64,000 bases of DNA from Acidobacteriota bacterium (GTDB lineage: Bacteria; Acidobacteriota; Terriglobia; Bryobacterales; Bryobacteraceae): positions 42,721 through 106,720 of the forward strand of contig JAPKZB010000096.1 in assembly GCA_026393985.1 (NCBI GenBank), given 5' to 3'. A model generated the notes under the pieces. It had not been told where the DNA came from, searched no databases, and was given only the letters and a program-made list of their open reading frames with translations. Position numbers and translations under genes: made by a program. Within the stretch, counting starts at the first letter, position 1; each line of letters begins with the position of its first letter. Of the stretch, positions 7,849 to 16,857 are shown in pieces.

Positions 7849-10068
7849 GTGCGTTGGAGCCTGGTTCTCATTGCGTGGGCTGCGCTGGCGCAGCCGAAGG
7901 CGAAGCTCTGGTGGAGCTTCGCGCCGCTGCGTGCGGTGGAAGGGTCGATTGACGGCCACGTCCGGGCCGGCCTCGCCAGGAAGGGGCTGATCCCGAACCC
8001 GCGCGCCGATGCGCGCACGCTGCTGCGCCGGATCCACTACGATCTGACCGGCCTGCCGCCCACCGAAGCCGAGGCCACCGCCTTTCTGGCCGACCCGAAT
8101 GTGCCGAAGCTGGTGGACCGGCTCCTCGCCTCGCCGCACTTCGGCGAGCGCTGGGGCCGGCACTGGCTCGACGTGGCCCGTTACGGCGAAGACGACTTCC
8201 ACGGTACCGCCCCGCACCCTTACGCCAACGCCTGGCGCTATCGCGACTGGGTCGTGCAGGCCTTCAACCACGACATGCCCTATGACCTGTTCGTAAAGGC
8301 GCAGGTGGCCGGCGATCTGCTGCCCGAGCGCGAGAAGTATCTCGGCGGCCTGGGCCTGTTCGGCCTGGGGCCCTGGTACTACGGCATCTCGCAGCCGCCG
8401 CAGGCGCGGGCCGATGAACGGCACGACCGCATCGATATGGTCACCCGCGGCTTTCTTGGCATCACCGCCGCCTGCGCCCGCTGCCACGACCACAAGTACG
8501 ATCCGATCTCGCAGCGCGACTACTATGCGCTCGGCGGCGTCTTTGCGAGCACGGCCTACAAAGAGTACCCGCTCGCGCCAAAAGAGGAGGTCGAACGCTA
8601 CGAGGGGCACCGAAAGAAGATCGTTAAACAAGAGAAGGCTATCAATGCCTTCCTCGACCAGCAGCGCGAGCAGCTCGCCGGCATCCTCGCCCACCGCATT
8701 GCCGACCTGATGACCGGCACCGGCGACCTCGACGCCGAACTGGCCAAACGTTGGCGCGAGTATCTCGCCAAGCCCGACGAGGACCAGCCCTTCCGGGCCG
8801 AATGGGACCAGCGCAAGGATCGAGCCGCCGCCGAAGCGTTTCAACAACTGGTGCTGGCCATCGCCGAAGAGAAGAAGACGCTCGATGCCGAAAACGCCAA
8901 GCTCGTGGCGCGCGCCGCTCCACCGCCCGCCAAGCGCCGCATCGTGATCCTGCCGGGCAACTACGATTCGGAAGCCGACTTCAACCCGGGCTCGGAGATC
9001 CCCACCGAGTCGCTCGAACGCGACCGCTACACCCTGTGGCGGAAGATGTTCAGCGGCGACGGGGCGCTGCTGCGGGTAAAGGACGTCGACCGGTTTTTGA
9101 GCGGCGAATGGAAGCGGCACCTCGATGCCCTGCGCGCCGAACTCGACCGGCTGAAGAAGGCGAGCCCGCCGGCCTATCCGTTCCTGCACGGCGTGGCCGA
9201 GCACGAAGAGCCGATTGACCTCGAACTGAACATCCGCGGCAACCCTGAGGCGCTGGGGCCGAAGATTCCGCGCCAGTTTCTGACGGCGCTGGGCGGCGAG
9301 CCGCTGGGGCAGGGAAGCGGGCGGCTGCAGTTGGCCGAAGCGATTGCGCGGCATCCGCTGGCGGCGCGCGTGATGGCCAACCGCATCTGGGCGCACCTGT
9401 TCGGCCACGGCGTGGTGCGGACGCCGTCGAACTTCGGGCTGATGGGCGAGCGGCCGGGTAACCCGGAGCTGCTCGAGTATCTGGCGGCGCGTTTCGTCGC
9501 GCTGCGCTGGTCGCCGAAGGCGCTGATCCGCGAGATTGTGCTGAGCGAGACCTATCAGGCCTCGAGCGCGCGGACGGCGGCGGCGCAGCAGGTGGACCCG
9601 GATAATCGCCTGTTCTGGCGCGCTGAGCGGCGGCGGCTGGACGCGGAGTCGATGCGCGATGCGCTGCTGGCCGTCTCCGGCGAACTTGATACGAATGTGG
9701 GCGGGGAGTCGGCGCCGCTCGATGACAAGCTGCGGCGGCGGACCGTTTACGCGCGCGTGGGCCGCTATCAGCAGAACGAGACGCTGGCGCTGTTCGACTT
9801 TCCGAGTTCGAGCGTGAGCGCCGAACACCGGGCGGCCACCAACGTGCCGCTGCAGCGGCTCTTCTTCCTGAACAGCGACTTCATCAAGCAGCGCGCCGCG
9901 GCCTTCGCCGGGCGGGCCCCGAGCGTGGAGCGGGCCTATGCGCTGCTGTTTCAGCGGGCCCCTTCGGCGCGGGAGCGGGAGCGGGGCGAGCGGTTTCTGG
10001 CGCAGGCGTCGCCGGTGGAGTACGCCCAGGTGTTACTCAGTTCGAACGAGTTTCTCTATGTGGACTAG
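7849..10068 (+). CDS. DUF1549/DUF1553 (PSCyt2-PSD1) secreted protein
   Basis: A 739-residue protein from a GTG with AGGAG just upstream and a hydrophobic secretory leader (WSLVLIAWAALAQ). DUF1549 spans roughly 30-230, with RHWLDVARYGEDDFHG and a CARCHDHKYDPI stretch at 209-220 containing a CxxCH haem-type motif. A charged central region (about 235-400) is followed by DUF1553, including RVMANRIWAHLFGHGVVRTPSNFGLMG. These proteins are abundant in Planctomycetota and Acidobacteriota and almost always pair with DUF1501. Their biochemistry is unresolved, with a proposed role in exported redox or polysaccharide degradation. The separate N-terminal cytochrome module (PSCyt1) of longer homologues is absent. 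Confidence 0.85.
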   Translation: MRWSLVLIAWAALAQPKAKLWWSFAPLRAVEGSIDGHVRAGLARKGLIPNPRADARTLLRRIHYDLTGLPPTEAEATAFLADPNVPKLVDRLLASPHFGERWGRHWLDVARYGEDDFHGTAPHPYANAWRYRDWVVQAFNHDMPYDLFVKAQVAGDLLPEREKYLGGLGLFGLGPWYYGISQPPQARADERHDRIDMVTRGFLGITAACARCHDHKYDPISQRDYYALGGVFASTAYKEYPLAPKEEVERYEGHRKKIVKQEKAINAFLDQQREQLAGILAHRIADLMTGTGDLDAELAKRWREYLAKPDEDQPFRAEWDQRKDRAAAEAFQQLVLAIAEEKKTLDAENAKLVARAAPPPAKRRIVILPGNYDSEADFNPGSEIPTESLERDRYTLWRKMFSGDGALLRVKDVDRFLSGEWKRHLDALRAELDRLKKASPPAYPFLHGVAEHEEPIDLELNIRGNPEALGPKIPRQFLTALGGEPLGQGSGRLQLAEAIARHPLAARVMANRIWAHLFGHGVVRTPSNFGLMGERPGNPELLEYLAARFVALRWSPKALIREIVLSETYQASSARTAAAQQVDPDNRLFWRAERRRLDAESMRDALLAVSGELDTNVGGESAPLDDKLRRRTVYARVGRYQQNETLALFDFPSSSVSAEHRAATNVPLQRLFFLNSDFIKQRAAAFAGRAPSVERAYALLFQRAPSARERERGERFLAQASPVEYAQVLLSSNEFLYVD

Positions 10069-11422
10069 ACGAGATCTATTGACCCGTACGGGATTGGGAT
10101 TCGGCAGCGTGGCGCTGCGGGAGCTGCTGGCCGCCGACGCCTTCGCGCCGCGGGCGCCGCACTTTCCGGCCAAGGCCAAGCACATCATTTACCTGATTCT
10201 GAACGGCGGGATGTCGCAGGTGGATACGTTCGACCCCAAGCCGGCGCTCACGAAGTATCACGGCCAGCCGATGCCGGGCGGCAACCCGAAGACGGAGCGC
10301 GTGACGGGGTCGCTGCTGCGGTCGCCGTTTGCGTTTCGCAAGCAGGGGCAGAGCGGGATTGAAGTCAGCGAGATCTTTCCGCGCATCGGCACGCAGATTG
10401 ATAAGTTCACGGTAATCCGGTCGATGTATAACGACGTGCCGAACCATGAGCCGTCGCTGTTTATGACCAACTGCGGGGCGATTCAGCCGGGGCGGCCGTC
10501 GCTCGGCAGCTGGCTGACTTACGGGTTGGGGACGGAGAACCGGAACCTGCCGGGCTATGTGGTGATGTGTCCGGGGACGCCGGTGGTGGGCCCGCCTCTG
10601 TGGGAGAGCGCGTTTCTGCCGGCGGTTTATCAGGGAACGTTTATCGGCATCACCGAGACAGACCCGAAGAAGCTGATCAAGTATGTGGACCGCGGTCGGA
10701 CGGAGCCTGCGGCGCAGCGGCGGCAACTGGATCTGCTGAAGGAGTTGAACGAGGAGCATCTGGCGGCGCGTGGCGGCGACGGGCAACTGGAGGCGACCAT
10801 TGAGTCGATGGAGATCGCCTACCGGATGCAGAGTGAGGGGCCGGCGGTGTTTGACTTGGCCGCGGAGACGCCGGCAACGCGGGAGCGCTACGGGGATTCG
10901 GCGTTTGGCCGGGGCTGTCTGATGGCGCGGCGGATGGTGGAAAAGGGGGTGCGGATGGTGCAGATCTACTTCGGCAACTCGCAGCCCTGGGATGCGCACG
11001 AAGATATTCAATCGCACGCCCGGCTGGCGCGGCAGGCTGATCCGGCGGTGGCGGCGCTGGTGGCGGATCTGGACGAGCGCGGGTTACTGAACGAGACGCT
11101 GGTGGTGGTGGGGACCGAGTTCGGGCGGACGCCGGCGGTGGAGACCTCCTCGACGACGAAGCTGCATAACGGGCGGGATCATAACTCGCTGGGGTATTCC
11201 ATTCTGCTGGCGGGCGGCGGGGTGAAGGGCGGTTACGTGCACGGGGCGACCGATGAGTTCGGCTATAAGGCGGTGGACAAGCCGGTGCATCCGCATGACC
11301 TGAATGCGACGCTGCTGCATCTGATGGGCTTGGACCATACCAAGCTGACTTACTTTTACAGCGGGCGGCACTTCCGGCTGACGGATGTGCACGGGGAGTT
11401 AGTGCGGGATATCCTGGCCTAA
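10058..11422 (+). CDS. DUF1501 protein, Tat-exported sulfatase-like
   Basis: The chosen ATG at 10058 overlaps the DUF1553 stop by 11 nt and gives 454 residues starting MWTRRDLLTRTGLGFGSVAL, a twin-arginine leader. An earlier in-frame start at 9938 would only add sequence lying inside the upstream gene. The mature part has KHIIYLILNGGMSQVDTFDPKP and LVVVGTEFGRTP, DUF1501 motifs reminiscent of the alkaline phosphatase/sulfatase fold. DUF1501 and DUF1553 proteins are standard neighbours and probably act together outside the cytoplasm. The last 24 nt overlap the convergent FG-GAP gene. Confidence 0.85.
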   Translation: MWTRRDLLTRTGLGFGSVALRELLAADAFAPRAPHFPAKAKHIIYLILNGGMSQVDTFDPKPALTKYHGQPMPGGNPKTERVTGSLLRSPFAFRKQGQSGIEVSEIFPRIGTQIDKFTVIRSMYNDVPNHEPSLFMTNCGAIQPGRPSLGSWLTYGLGTENRNLPGYVVMCPGTPVVGPPLWESAFLPAVYQGTFIGITETDPKKLIKYVDRGRTEPAAQRRQLDLLKELNEEHLAARGGDGQLEATIESMEIAYRMQSEGPAVFDLAAETPATRERYGDSAFGRGCLMARRMVEKGVRMVQIYFGNSQPWDAHEDIQSHARLARQADPAVAALVADLDERGLLNETLVVVGTEFGRTPAVETSSTTKLHNGRDHNSLGYSILLAGGGVKGGYVHGATDEFGYKAVDKPVHPHDLNATLLHLMGLDHTKLTYFYSGRHFRLTDVHGELVRDILA

Positions 11423-13333
11423 GCCGGTGTGGAGCGGCGCGGCGCAGGAGCTGGCGTAGCCGCAGGCGGAGGGGAGCAGCGCCGGGCGCGGGTCGCGGCG
11501 AGAGCGGCCGGCCGGTTCGGTCGCGTTGCGCAGCAGCAGGGCGGGGGCGCCGAGGCGGGTGAGGGCGGCGTCGAGACGGCCGTCGTTGTCGAAGTCGGCG
11601 ATAACGGCGCCGCGCCAGGCGCCCGGCGGCGTCACGGGGATCGCCTGCCGGAAGACGCCTTGCGATTGGAGAAAGAGCGTCGAAGGCTCTTCGTACACCT
11701 CGTTCGAAACGGCGGCGATGTTATCGGTGACGTGGCTGTTGGCGGTGAGTAGGTCCAGCCAGCCGTCGTTGTTGAAGTCGCCAAAGACGGCGCCCCAGCC
11801 GGAGCGGGTCATGGAGAGAGCACCGAGTTTGACGGGGTAGGTGACGTCCTGAAAACGGCCGCCGCCCAGGTTGCGGAGCAGGGGGAAGGTCTCGCGGACG
11901 AGGGCCGTGAACAGGAGGTCGGGGCGACCGTCGCGGTCGAAGTCGGCCACGGCCGTGCCCATGGCCGAGACCGGCTGGCCGCTTTCACTCAGGGCGACGC
12001 CGGATTCGAGGCCCGTCTCGGCAAACGTGCCGTCGCCGTTGTTGTGGAACAGGAAATTGGGCAGGTTGTCGTTGGTGACGAACAGGTCGAGCCAGCCGTC
12101 GGCGTCGAAGTCGGCGACGGCCACCGACATGCCCTTGCCGCGGTGACGGGCGATGCCGCTGGGGGTGGACACATCCTCGAAGGTCCCGTTGCCGCGGTTG
12201 CGGTAGAGGCGGTTGGCGAGGGGGGCGAACTCCTTGGGGTTGCAGTAAACGCGGAGGCCCTTGGCCGCGTCGCCGCAGAACTTGTTTTGGGCCGGGCTCC
12301 AGGCGAGGTAGTTGACGACGAACAGGTCGAGGTCGCCGTCGCGGTCGTAGTCGAACCAGGCGGCGGCGACGGAGAAGGGTTCGTCGGCGATGGCGGAGGG
12401 GATGGGGGTGAGGGCGCCGCGATCGTTGCGGTAGAGGAGGTTGCGGCCGGCGCCGGCGACGAACAGGTCGGGGTCGCCGTCGTTGTCGTAGTCGCCGACG
12501 GCGGCGCCGATGGAGAAGCCGTCGCCGGCAACGGGGACCGCCTGCCAGCCGGCGGGGCCGCGGTTTCGGAGCAGGGTATTGGCGTGTTGCGGCCCGGCTT
12601 TGCGCAGGGTGCGCGGGTCGGCGCCGTTGGGGAAGAAGAGGTCGACGAGGCCGTCGCCATCGAAGTCGGCGGCGGCCAGGCCGCCGGCCATGGTGGAGAC
12701 GAGGTGTTTGGCGGCGGAGGGGGAGTGGTTCAGAGTGAAGGGGAGTTCGTGGGTGGTGAAACGTGGAACGATGAGCGCGCCGGGGGCAGCGGCGACGGGG
12801 GCGCGGGCGATTTTTTCGAGGATCTGGCGGCCTTCGGCGTTGCCGGCGGCCGTGGCGGCCTCGCGGGCTTCGGGGTAGCGGCCGAGTTTATAGAGGGCGC
12901 TGGCGAGGCCGGAGCGGCCCTCCGGCGAGTTGGCGCGGCGGTAGTGGGCGGCGGCGAGTTCCAGGTTGCCGCGCTCTTCTTCAATGCGGCCGCGGAGCTG
13001 CCAGACGCGCACCGGGGGCTCGCCAGCGGCGAGCGCAGCCGTAGCGCTGGCGAGGGCCTCGTCGAAACGGCCGCGGAGGAATTGGACGCGGGCGAGGAAG
13101 TAGGGCGCCTTCACCCGGGCAAACAGCGCTTCGGCTCGGGCGAGTTCGCCGGACTGCTGCCAAGCCAGACCGAGCAGCAGAGCCGCCGGCCGGTCCTGCG
13201 GATGGGCGGCCAGATGCAGTTCGTAGAGCGCGGCGGCTTCAGCGAACCGCTGTTGCTGGTAAAATTGCCATGCCTGCTCTTTTCCCGTCTGCGCAAACAG
13301 GACGACGGCCAGCAGCAGGGCAGCAACACGCAT
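11399..13333 (-). CDS. TPR plus FG-GAP/VCBS repeat secreted protein
   Basis: A 644-residue protein with a signal peptide (MRVAALLLAVVLFAQ). Residues about 17-180 form TPR-like helical repeats (AWQFYQQQRFAEAAALYELHL and similar). From about 215 on there are at least six FG-GAP/VCBS blades with the calcium-binding-type motif DFDGDGLVDLF, DYDNDGDPDLF, DYDRDGDLDLF, DFDADGWLDLF, DFDRDGRPDLLF and DFNNDGWLDLL, a beta-propeller signature. Homologues usually end in an ASPIC/UnbV domain; here a short Arg/Ala-rich tail replaces it. It probably acts as an exported binding protein. The ATG has TAGAAT 6 nt upstream. The gene converges on and overlaps DUF1501. Confidence 0.85.
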   Translation of the reverse strand: MRVAALLLAVVLFAQTGKEQAWQFYQQQRFAEAAALYELHLAAHPQDRPAALLLGLAWQQSGELARAEALFARVKAPYFLARVQFLRGRFDEALASATAALAAGEPPVRVWQLRGRIEEERGNLELAAAHYRRANSPEGRSGLASALYKLGRYPEAREAATAAGNAEGRQILEKIARAPVAAAPGALIVPRFTTHELPFTLNHSPSAAKHLVSTMAGGLAAADFDGDGLVDLFFPNGADPRTLRKAGPQHANTLLRNRGPAGWQAVPVAGDGFSIGAAVGDYDNDGDPDLFVAGAGRNLLYRNDRGALTPIPSAIADEPFSVAAAWFDYDRDGDLDLFVVNYLAWSPAQNKFCGDAAKGLRVYCNPKEFAPLANRLYRNRGNGTFEDVSTPSGIARHRGKGMSVAVADFDADGWLDLFVTNDNLPNFLFHNNGDGTFAETGLESGVALSESGQPVSAMGTAVADFDRDGRPDLLFTALVRETFPLLRNLGGGRFQDVTYPVKLGALSMTRSGWGAVFGDFNNDGWLDLLTANSHVTDNIAAVSNEVYEEPSTLFLQSQGVFRQAIPVTPPGAWRGAVIADFDNDGRLDAALTRLGAPALLLRNATEPAGRSRRDPRPALLPSACGYASSCAAPLHTGLGQDIPH

Positions 13334-13339
13334 GGAACC

Positions 13340-13345
13340 ATTCTA
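13340..13345 (-). promoter_or_regulatory. Putative -10 box of the FG-GAP gene
   Basis: TAGAAT on the minus strand lies exactly 6 nt before the ATG at 13333, consistent with leaderless transcription. Confidence 0.4.
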
Positions 13346-13385
13346 CGGCGGGCTGGGAAGCGGCGTAGACGGGGCGAATGTGGTA

Positions 13386-13399
13386 ATCTCGATAGAGAT
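13386..13399. promoter_or_regulatory. Inverted repeat before the nitrite/sulfite reductase gene
   Basis: ATCTC-gata-GAGAT is a perfect 5-bp inverted repeat just upstream of the AAGGGAG ribosome-binding site of the TTG start at 13414. It could be an operator half-site pair or a small leader hairpin; there is no direct support for a particular regulator. Confidence 0.25.
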
Positions 13400-13413
13400 A
13401 AGGGAGATTAGTT

Positions 13414-15186
13414 TTGGTTGACTTAAACACCCCCACGCGAGAAGCCGTTGAAGCGGCGTACGACCGGACGGTGCGCGAAGACATTGAGCGCTTTCGTGCG
13501 GTAGCGGCCGACTATCTGGCTGGCACTCTCACGGCCGATCAGTTCCGCGCCGAGCGGCTGCGCCGCGGGGTGTATTCGCAACGGCAGGAAGGCGTGCACA
13601 TGATCCGGACGAAGGTGCCGGGCGGCATCATGACCGCCGAGCAGATGGATTGCCTGGCCGACGTGGCGGACGAGTTCGCGGCCGGCAAGGGTCATTTGAC
13701 GACCCGCCAGAACATGCAGTACCACTTTGTACCGCTGCCCCGCGTAGCCGACCTGCTGCATAAGCTCGCTGATGTCCGGCTGACGACGCGCGAGGCCTGT
13801 TACAACACGGTGCGCAACATTACCGCCTCGCCGTTGGCTGGCCTGCTGGCCAATGAAGTGTTCGACGTGCAGCCCTACGTCCGCAAAGTGGCGTTGGCGT
13901 TTCTGCACAACCCACTGACCGACGCGATGCCGCGGAAGTTCAAAATGGCCTTCTTCGGCGGCGGCGAACGCGACGACATGGCGCTGGCGATTCACGATCT
14001 TGGTTGCACGGCGGTGATCCGCGATGGGCAGCGCGGGTTCCGGACGGTGCTGGGCGGCGGCTTGGGTCCGCTGCCGAATGAAGCGGTGCTGCTCGACGAT
14101 TTTTTACCCGAAGACAAGCTGATTCCGCGCACTGAAGCGGTGCTGCGGCTGTTCAATCAGCATGGTAACCGGAGCAATAAGAACAAGGCGCGCTTGAAGT
14201 TTGTGCTGCGCGAACGCGGTCTCGAATGGGTCAGGCAGACCATTGAAGCCAACTACGCTGACATTCTCGCCAACGGCGGCACTCCCGAACCGACCCATGT
14301 GCCGGAAAACTTTGGCGGCTTCCGCCTGCAGCCGTTCCCGCTCGGCGAAGGCGGCCAACTGCCGGTGCTTGGCTCCACCCCGGCCGATCCCGCCTTTGAC
14401 CGGTGGCTCGAAACCAACGTGCAGGAGCAGAAGCATGCCGGTTACGCCATCGTCACCATCCGCTGCCCGCAGGGCAATCTGGTGAGTGCGCAGATGCGCG
14501 CGGTGGCTAAGCTGGCCCGCGACGCCGGCGATAGCTACGTCCGTGTCGGCATCGACCAGAACCTGATGATTGCTTGGATTGCGGTGCATAATCTGCGGCG
14601 CGTCCATGCGGCGCTGCAGGCGGCCGGGCTGGCCGATGCGGGGGCCTATGAGATCACCGATACCGTCTCCTGCCCCGGCGGTTATAGCTGTAATCTCGCG
14701 CTGACCAAGTCGATGAATCTGGCGGCGGCCATCTCGCAGGCGGTAGCCGACTACCGCGACCCGCAGGTCCGAAAGATGAGCGTGAAGATCAGCGGCTGCC
14801 CCAACTCCTGCGGCCAGCACTGGATTGCCGATCTCGGCTTCTACGGCAACTCGCGCAAGATCAACGGTAAGGAAGTGCCCTACTATCTCATGCTGCTCGG
14901 CGGCGGCCATGACCGCGACGGGATGTTGAAGTTCGGCCTGGCGATTCAGAGCCTGCCGGCGCGGTTGACCACCGTGGCTGTGCGGCGGATCATCGACCAC
15001 TTCCTCGTCGACCGGCAACCGGGCGAGCTGTTCCGCGAGTATGTCCTGCGGCACAAGGTCGCGTTCTTCAAGGAGATGACGGCAGATCTGGCCAAGCCGG
15101 CCGAATTTACCGACGAGATGTACATGGACTGGGGCGACGACGTCGCGTTTTCGCTGCAGTTGGGCCGCGGGGAGTGTGCGTCCTAG
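13414..15186 (+). CDS. Nitrite/sulfite reductase, siroheme-[4Fe-4S] enzyme
   Basis: A 590-residue enzyme from a TTG start with AAGGGAG eight nt upstream. Two ferredoxin-like half-domains are visible, for example EGVHMIRTKVPGG and GHLTTRQNMQYHFV. The siroheme/iron-sulfur motif is complete: C420 and C426 in CPGGYSC and C462 and C466 in CPNSCG. The enzyme performs six-electron reduction of nitrite to ammonia or sulfite to sulfide in the cytoplasm, usually with ferredoxin. The sequence does not let me decide between the two substrates, and no cys or nas genes adjoin it. The siroheme precursor pathway lies 3 kb downstream (hemA-hemC-cobA/hemD). Confidence 0.88.
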   Translation: MVDLNTPTREAVEAAYDRTVREDIERFRAVAADYLAGTLTADQFRAERLRRGVYSQRQEGVHMIRTKVPGGIMTAEQMDCLADVADEFAAGKGHLTTRQNMQYHFVPLPRVADLLHKLADVRLTTREACYNTVRNITASPLAGLLANEVFDVQPYVRKVALAFLHNPLTDAMPRKFKMAFFGGGERDDMALAIHDLGCTAVIRDGQRGFRTVLGGGLGPLPNEAVLLDDFLPEDKLIPRTEAVLRLFNQHGNRSNKNKARLKFVLRERGLEWVRQTIEANYADILANGGTPEPTHVPENFGGFRLQPFPLGEGGQLPVLGSTPADPAFDRWLETNVQEQKHAGYAIVTIRCPQGNLVSAQMRAVAKLARDAGDSYVRVGIDQNLMIAWIAVHNLRRVHAALQAAGLADAGAYEITDTVSCPGGYSCNLALTKSMNLAAAISQAVADYRDPQVRKMSVKISGCPNSCGQHWIADLGFYGNSRKINGKEVPYYLMLLGGGHDRDGMLKFGLAIQSLPARLTTVAVRRIIDHFLVDRQPGELFREYVLRHKVAFFKEMTADLAKPAEFTDEMYMDWGDDVAFSLQLGRGECAS

Positions 15187-15207
15187 CGCGCATTTGCGAT
15201 ACAGTGT

Positions 15208-15228
15208 GGGGCGAGGAAACTTCGCCCC
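15208..15228 (+). promoter_or_regulatory. Hairpin enclosing the ribosome-binding site of the DUF4332 gene
   Basis: GGGGCGA (15208-15214) pairs perfectly with TCGCCCC (15222-15228), leaving a 7-nt loop. The GAGGAA ribosome-binding site runs from the 5' stem into the loop, and the 3' stem ends directly against the ATG at 15229. Folding would hinder initiation, so a translational control hairpin is plausible. Confidence 0.4.
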
Positions 15229-15630
15229 ATGAAAATCGAAGAAATTGAAGGCGTAGGCCCTGCCTACGCGGTAAAGCTGGCCGAGGCCGGTGTGCCTACG
15301 GTGGAATCACTTTTGGAGCAAGGCGGCGCCGCCAAGGGTCGCGCGGCTTTGGCCGACAAGACCGGCATCAGCGAAAAACTGATTCTCCGTTGGGTCAACC
15401 ACGCCGATCTGATCCGGCTCAAAGGGGTTGGTCCCCAGTTTGCCGAGTTGTTGGAGGCGGCCGGGGTGGATACCGTCAAGGAACTCCGGACCCGGAACGC
15501 CGCCAATCTCGCCGCCAAGCTGATCGAGATCAACGAGGCCAAGAACATCGCCGGCACCACCCCGACCGCAAAACAGGTGGACGCTTGGATTGAAGAAGCC
15601 AAGACCCTGGAACCCAAGGTCTCGCACTAG
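15229..15630 (+). CDS. DUF4332 helix-hairpin-helix protein
   Basis: A 133-residue acidic protein with two clear helix-hairpin-helix units: IEEIEGVGPAYAVKLAEAGV near residue 3 and LIRLKGVGPQFAELLEAAGV near residue 63. Each is followed by a helix (TVESLLEQ, TVKELRTR). This is the DUF4332 pattern, related to the C-terminal HhH domains of DNA-binding proteins. No catalytic motif is present. A DNA-binding or nucleoid-associated role is a reasonable guess but unproven. The start lies behind a hairpin that covers the ribosome-binding site. Its TAG ends at 15630 and the convergent AAA+ gene's stop codon begins at 15631, leaving no intergenic base. Confidence 0.8.
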   Translation: MKIEEIEGVGPAYAVKLAEAGVPTVESLLEQGGAAKGRAALADKTGISEKLILRWVNHADLIRLKGVGPQFAELLEAAGVDTVKELRTRNAANLAAKLIEINEAKNIAGTTPTAKQVDAWIEEAKTLEPKVSH

Positions 15631-16857
15631 TTAGCGCCGGGAGTAGCGGGCGGATTGCGGTCGCCCGCTTTCAGCCTCGACGGCAATTTGCGCCACCACC
15701 AACTGCTGCGTAAAGCTGATCTCGGTTACTTGCGCCATGGTCACCGGACTCATGCCTTCGGCCTCGCGCAGGAAAGTCAGCTGGCTGCCTGCCGCATCGA
15801 AGCCAATCCGAATCGCATCGCCCATGCGGATCTGGTCGGTCGCAATCAGGTTCGAGAGCGGCTGCACCACCGATCGCTCAATGGCCCGTTTCAGATGCCG
15901 GGCACCGTACTTGGCGTCGATGCCTTGGCGCAACAGAAACTCCTTCGCTTCGTCCGAACAATGAAAGATAAACGCGCGGTCGGCGGAGGATTGAAAAATC
16001 CGCTGCTGCACCTGCTTGAGTTCGATGTCGAGAATCTGCCGCATCTGCTTCTCCCCGAGCGGCTGGAAGACCACCACCTTGTCGAGCCGGTTCATGAACT
16101 CCGGGGTGAACTTCTTGCGCGCCGCCTCCAGGCCGGAACGGGAGATCTTGCCGATCGTCTTCTCGTCCAGACTGCCCAAGTCCGCCGCCTCGGTCCCCTG
16201 CAGTCCAAAACCCAGCTTCGGCTGCAACAGGCTCGACATCTCGTTAGCCCCCAGGTTCGATGTCATAAAGATCATCGCCCGGCTGAAGTCCACTTTACGG
16301 TTGTCGCCCAGAGTCAGCGTCGCCTTGTCGAGAATTCCCAGCAGAAGATTCCATAGCGAATCGGAAGCCTTCTCGATCTCGTCAAAAAGAATGAAGCTCA
16401 GCTTCACCCGGTCGGTATGGTGCTGGTTAATCGTCTCCTGGCTGAGCAGCGGATGCGTCTCCCGGTGACCCAGGTAGCCGGGCGGCGAGCCAATCAGCTT
16501 GGCAATCTCGTGACTGTGCTGAAACTCCGCGCAATCGATCTTCACCACCGCCCGCGGACTCCCCACCAGACTCTCCGCCATCGCCTCGACAATCCGCGTC
16601 TTGCCCGTACCCGTCGGCCCGAGAAACAGGAAATTCCCTACCGGGCGTCCCGGCGGATTCAACCCTGTCTGGTGCATCTGGTAGATATTGACAATCTGAT
16701 CGATCGCCTCGTCCTGGCCAATCACCATCCGCCGCAGGTGCGAATCCAACGACTCCGCGTCCCTGCCCGTTCGCGACGGATCGAGCCGCACACTGGTCGC
16801 ATGATTCTTTGCGGACCCGCCGGACCCCGATAATCCTAGACTCGCCAGTCGCGTCAT
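15631..16857 (-). CDS. Single-module Clp-type AAA+ ATPase
   Basis: A 408-residue ATPase starting MTRLASLGLSGSGG. The start is chosen for its AAAGGAG ribosome-binding site; a GTG 41 codons upstream lacks one. Walker A GPTGTGKT lies at 80-87, Walker B FILFDE at 155-160, a pore-loop-like GSPPGYLGH at 123-131, and a sensor segment MTSNLGA. The end is a ClpB D2-small type domain (KYGARHLKRAIERSVVQPLSNLIA). This corresponds to one AAA_2 module of ClpA/ClpB/ClpX, without an N-terminal ClpN domain or zinc finger. No ClpP-binding tripeptide loop was recognised, so unfolding or remodelling of a specific partner is more likely than general proteolysis. Stand-alone; no obvious partner gene. Confidence 0.85.
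   Translation of the reverse strand: MTRLASLGLSGSGGSAKNHATSVRLDPSRTGRDAESLDSHLRRMVIGQDEAIDQIVNIYQMHQTGLNPPGRPVGNFLFLGPTGTGKTRIVEAMAESLVGSPRAVVKIDCAEFQHSHEIAKLIGSPPGYLGHRETHPLLSQETINQHHTDRVKLSFILFDEIEKASDSLWNLLLGILDKATLTLGDNRKVDFSRAMIFMTSNLGANEMSSLLQPKLGFGLQGTEAADLGSLDEKTIGKISRSGLEAARKKFTPEFMNRLDKVVVFQPLGEKQMRQILDIELKQVQQRIFQSSADRAFIFHCSDEAKEFLLRQGIDAKYGARHLKRAIERSVVQPLSNLIATDQIRMGDAIRIGFDAAGSQLTFLREAEGMSPVTMAQVTEISFTQQLVVAQIAVEAESGRPQSARYSRR

Noticed and set aside
8475..8489. DUF1549 CARCH as proof of a c-type cytochrome
   Set aside because: CARCHDHK is a general DUF1549 motif; haem attachment is not established by it alone.
6070..9828. Minus-strand open frame of about 1250 codons over three genes
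   Set aside because: It is antisense to phosphofructokinase, methyltransferase and DUF1549/1553 genes with clear motifs, and its product is Arg/Ala/Leu-rich without any domain. GC-rich codon use explains the lack of stops.
12044..13411. Plus-strand open frame opposite the FG-GAP gene
   Set aside because: Low-complexity Gly/Val/Ala product with periodicity inherited from the antisense repeats.
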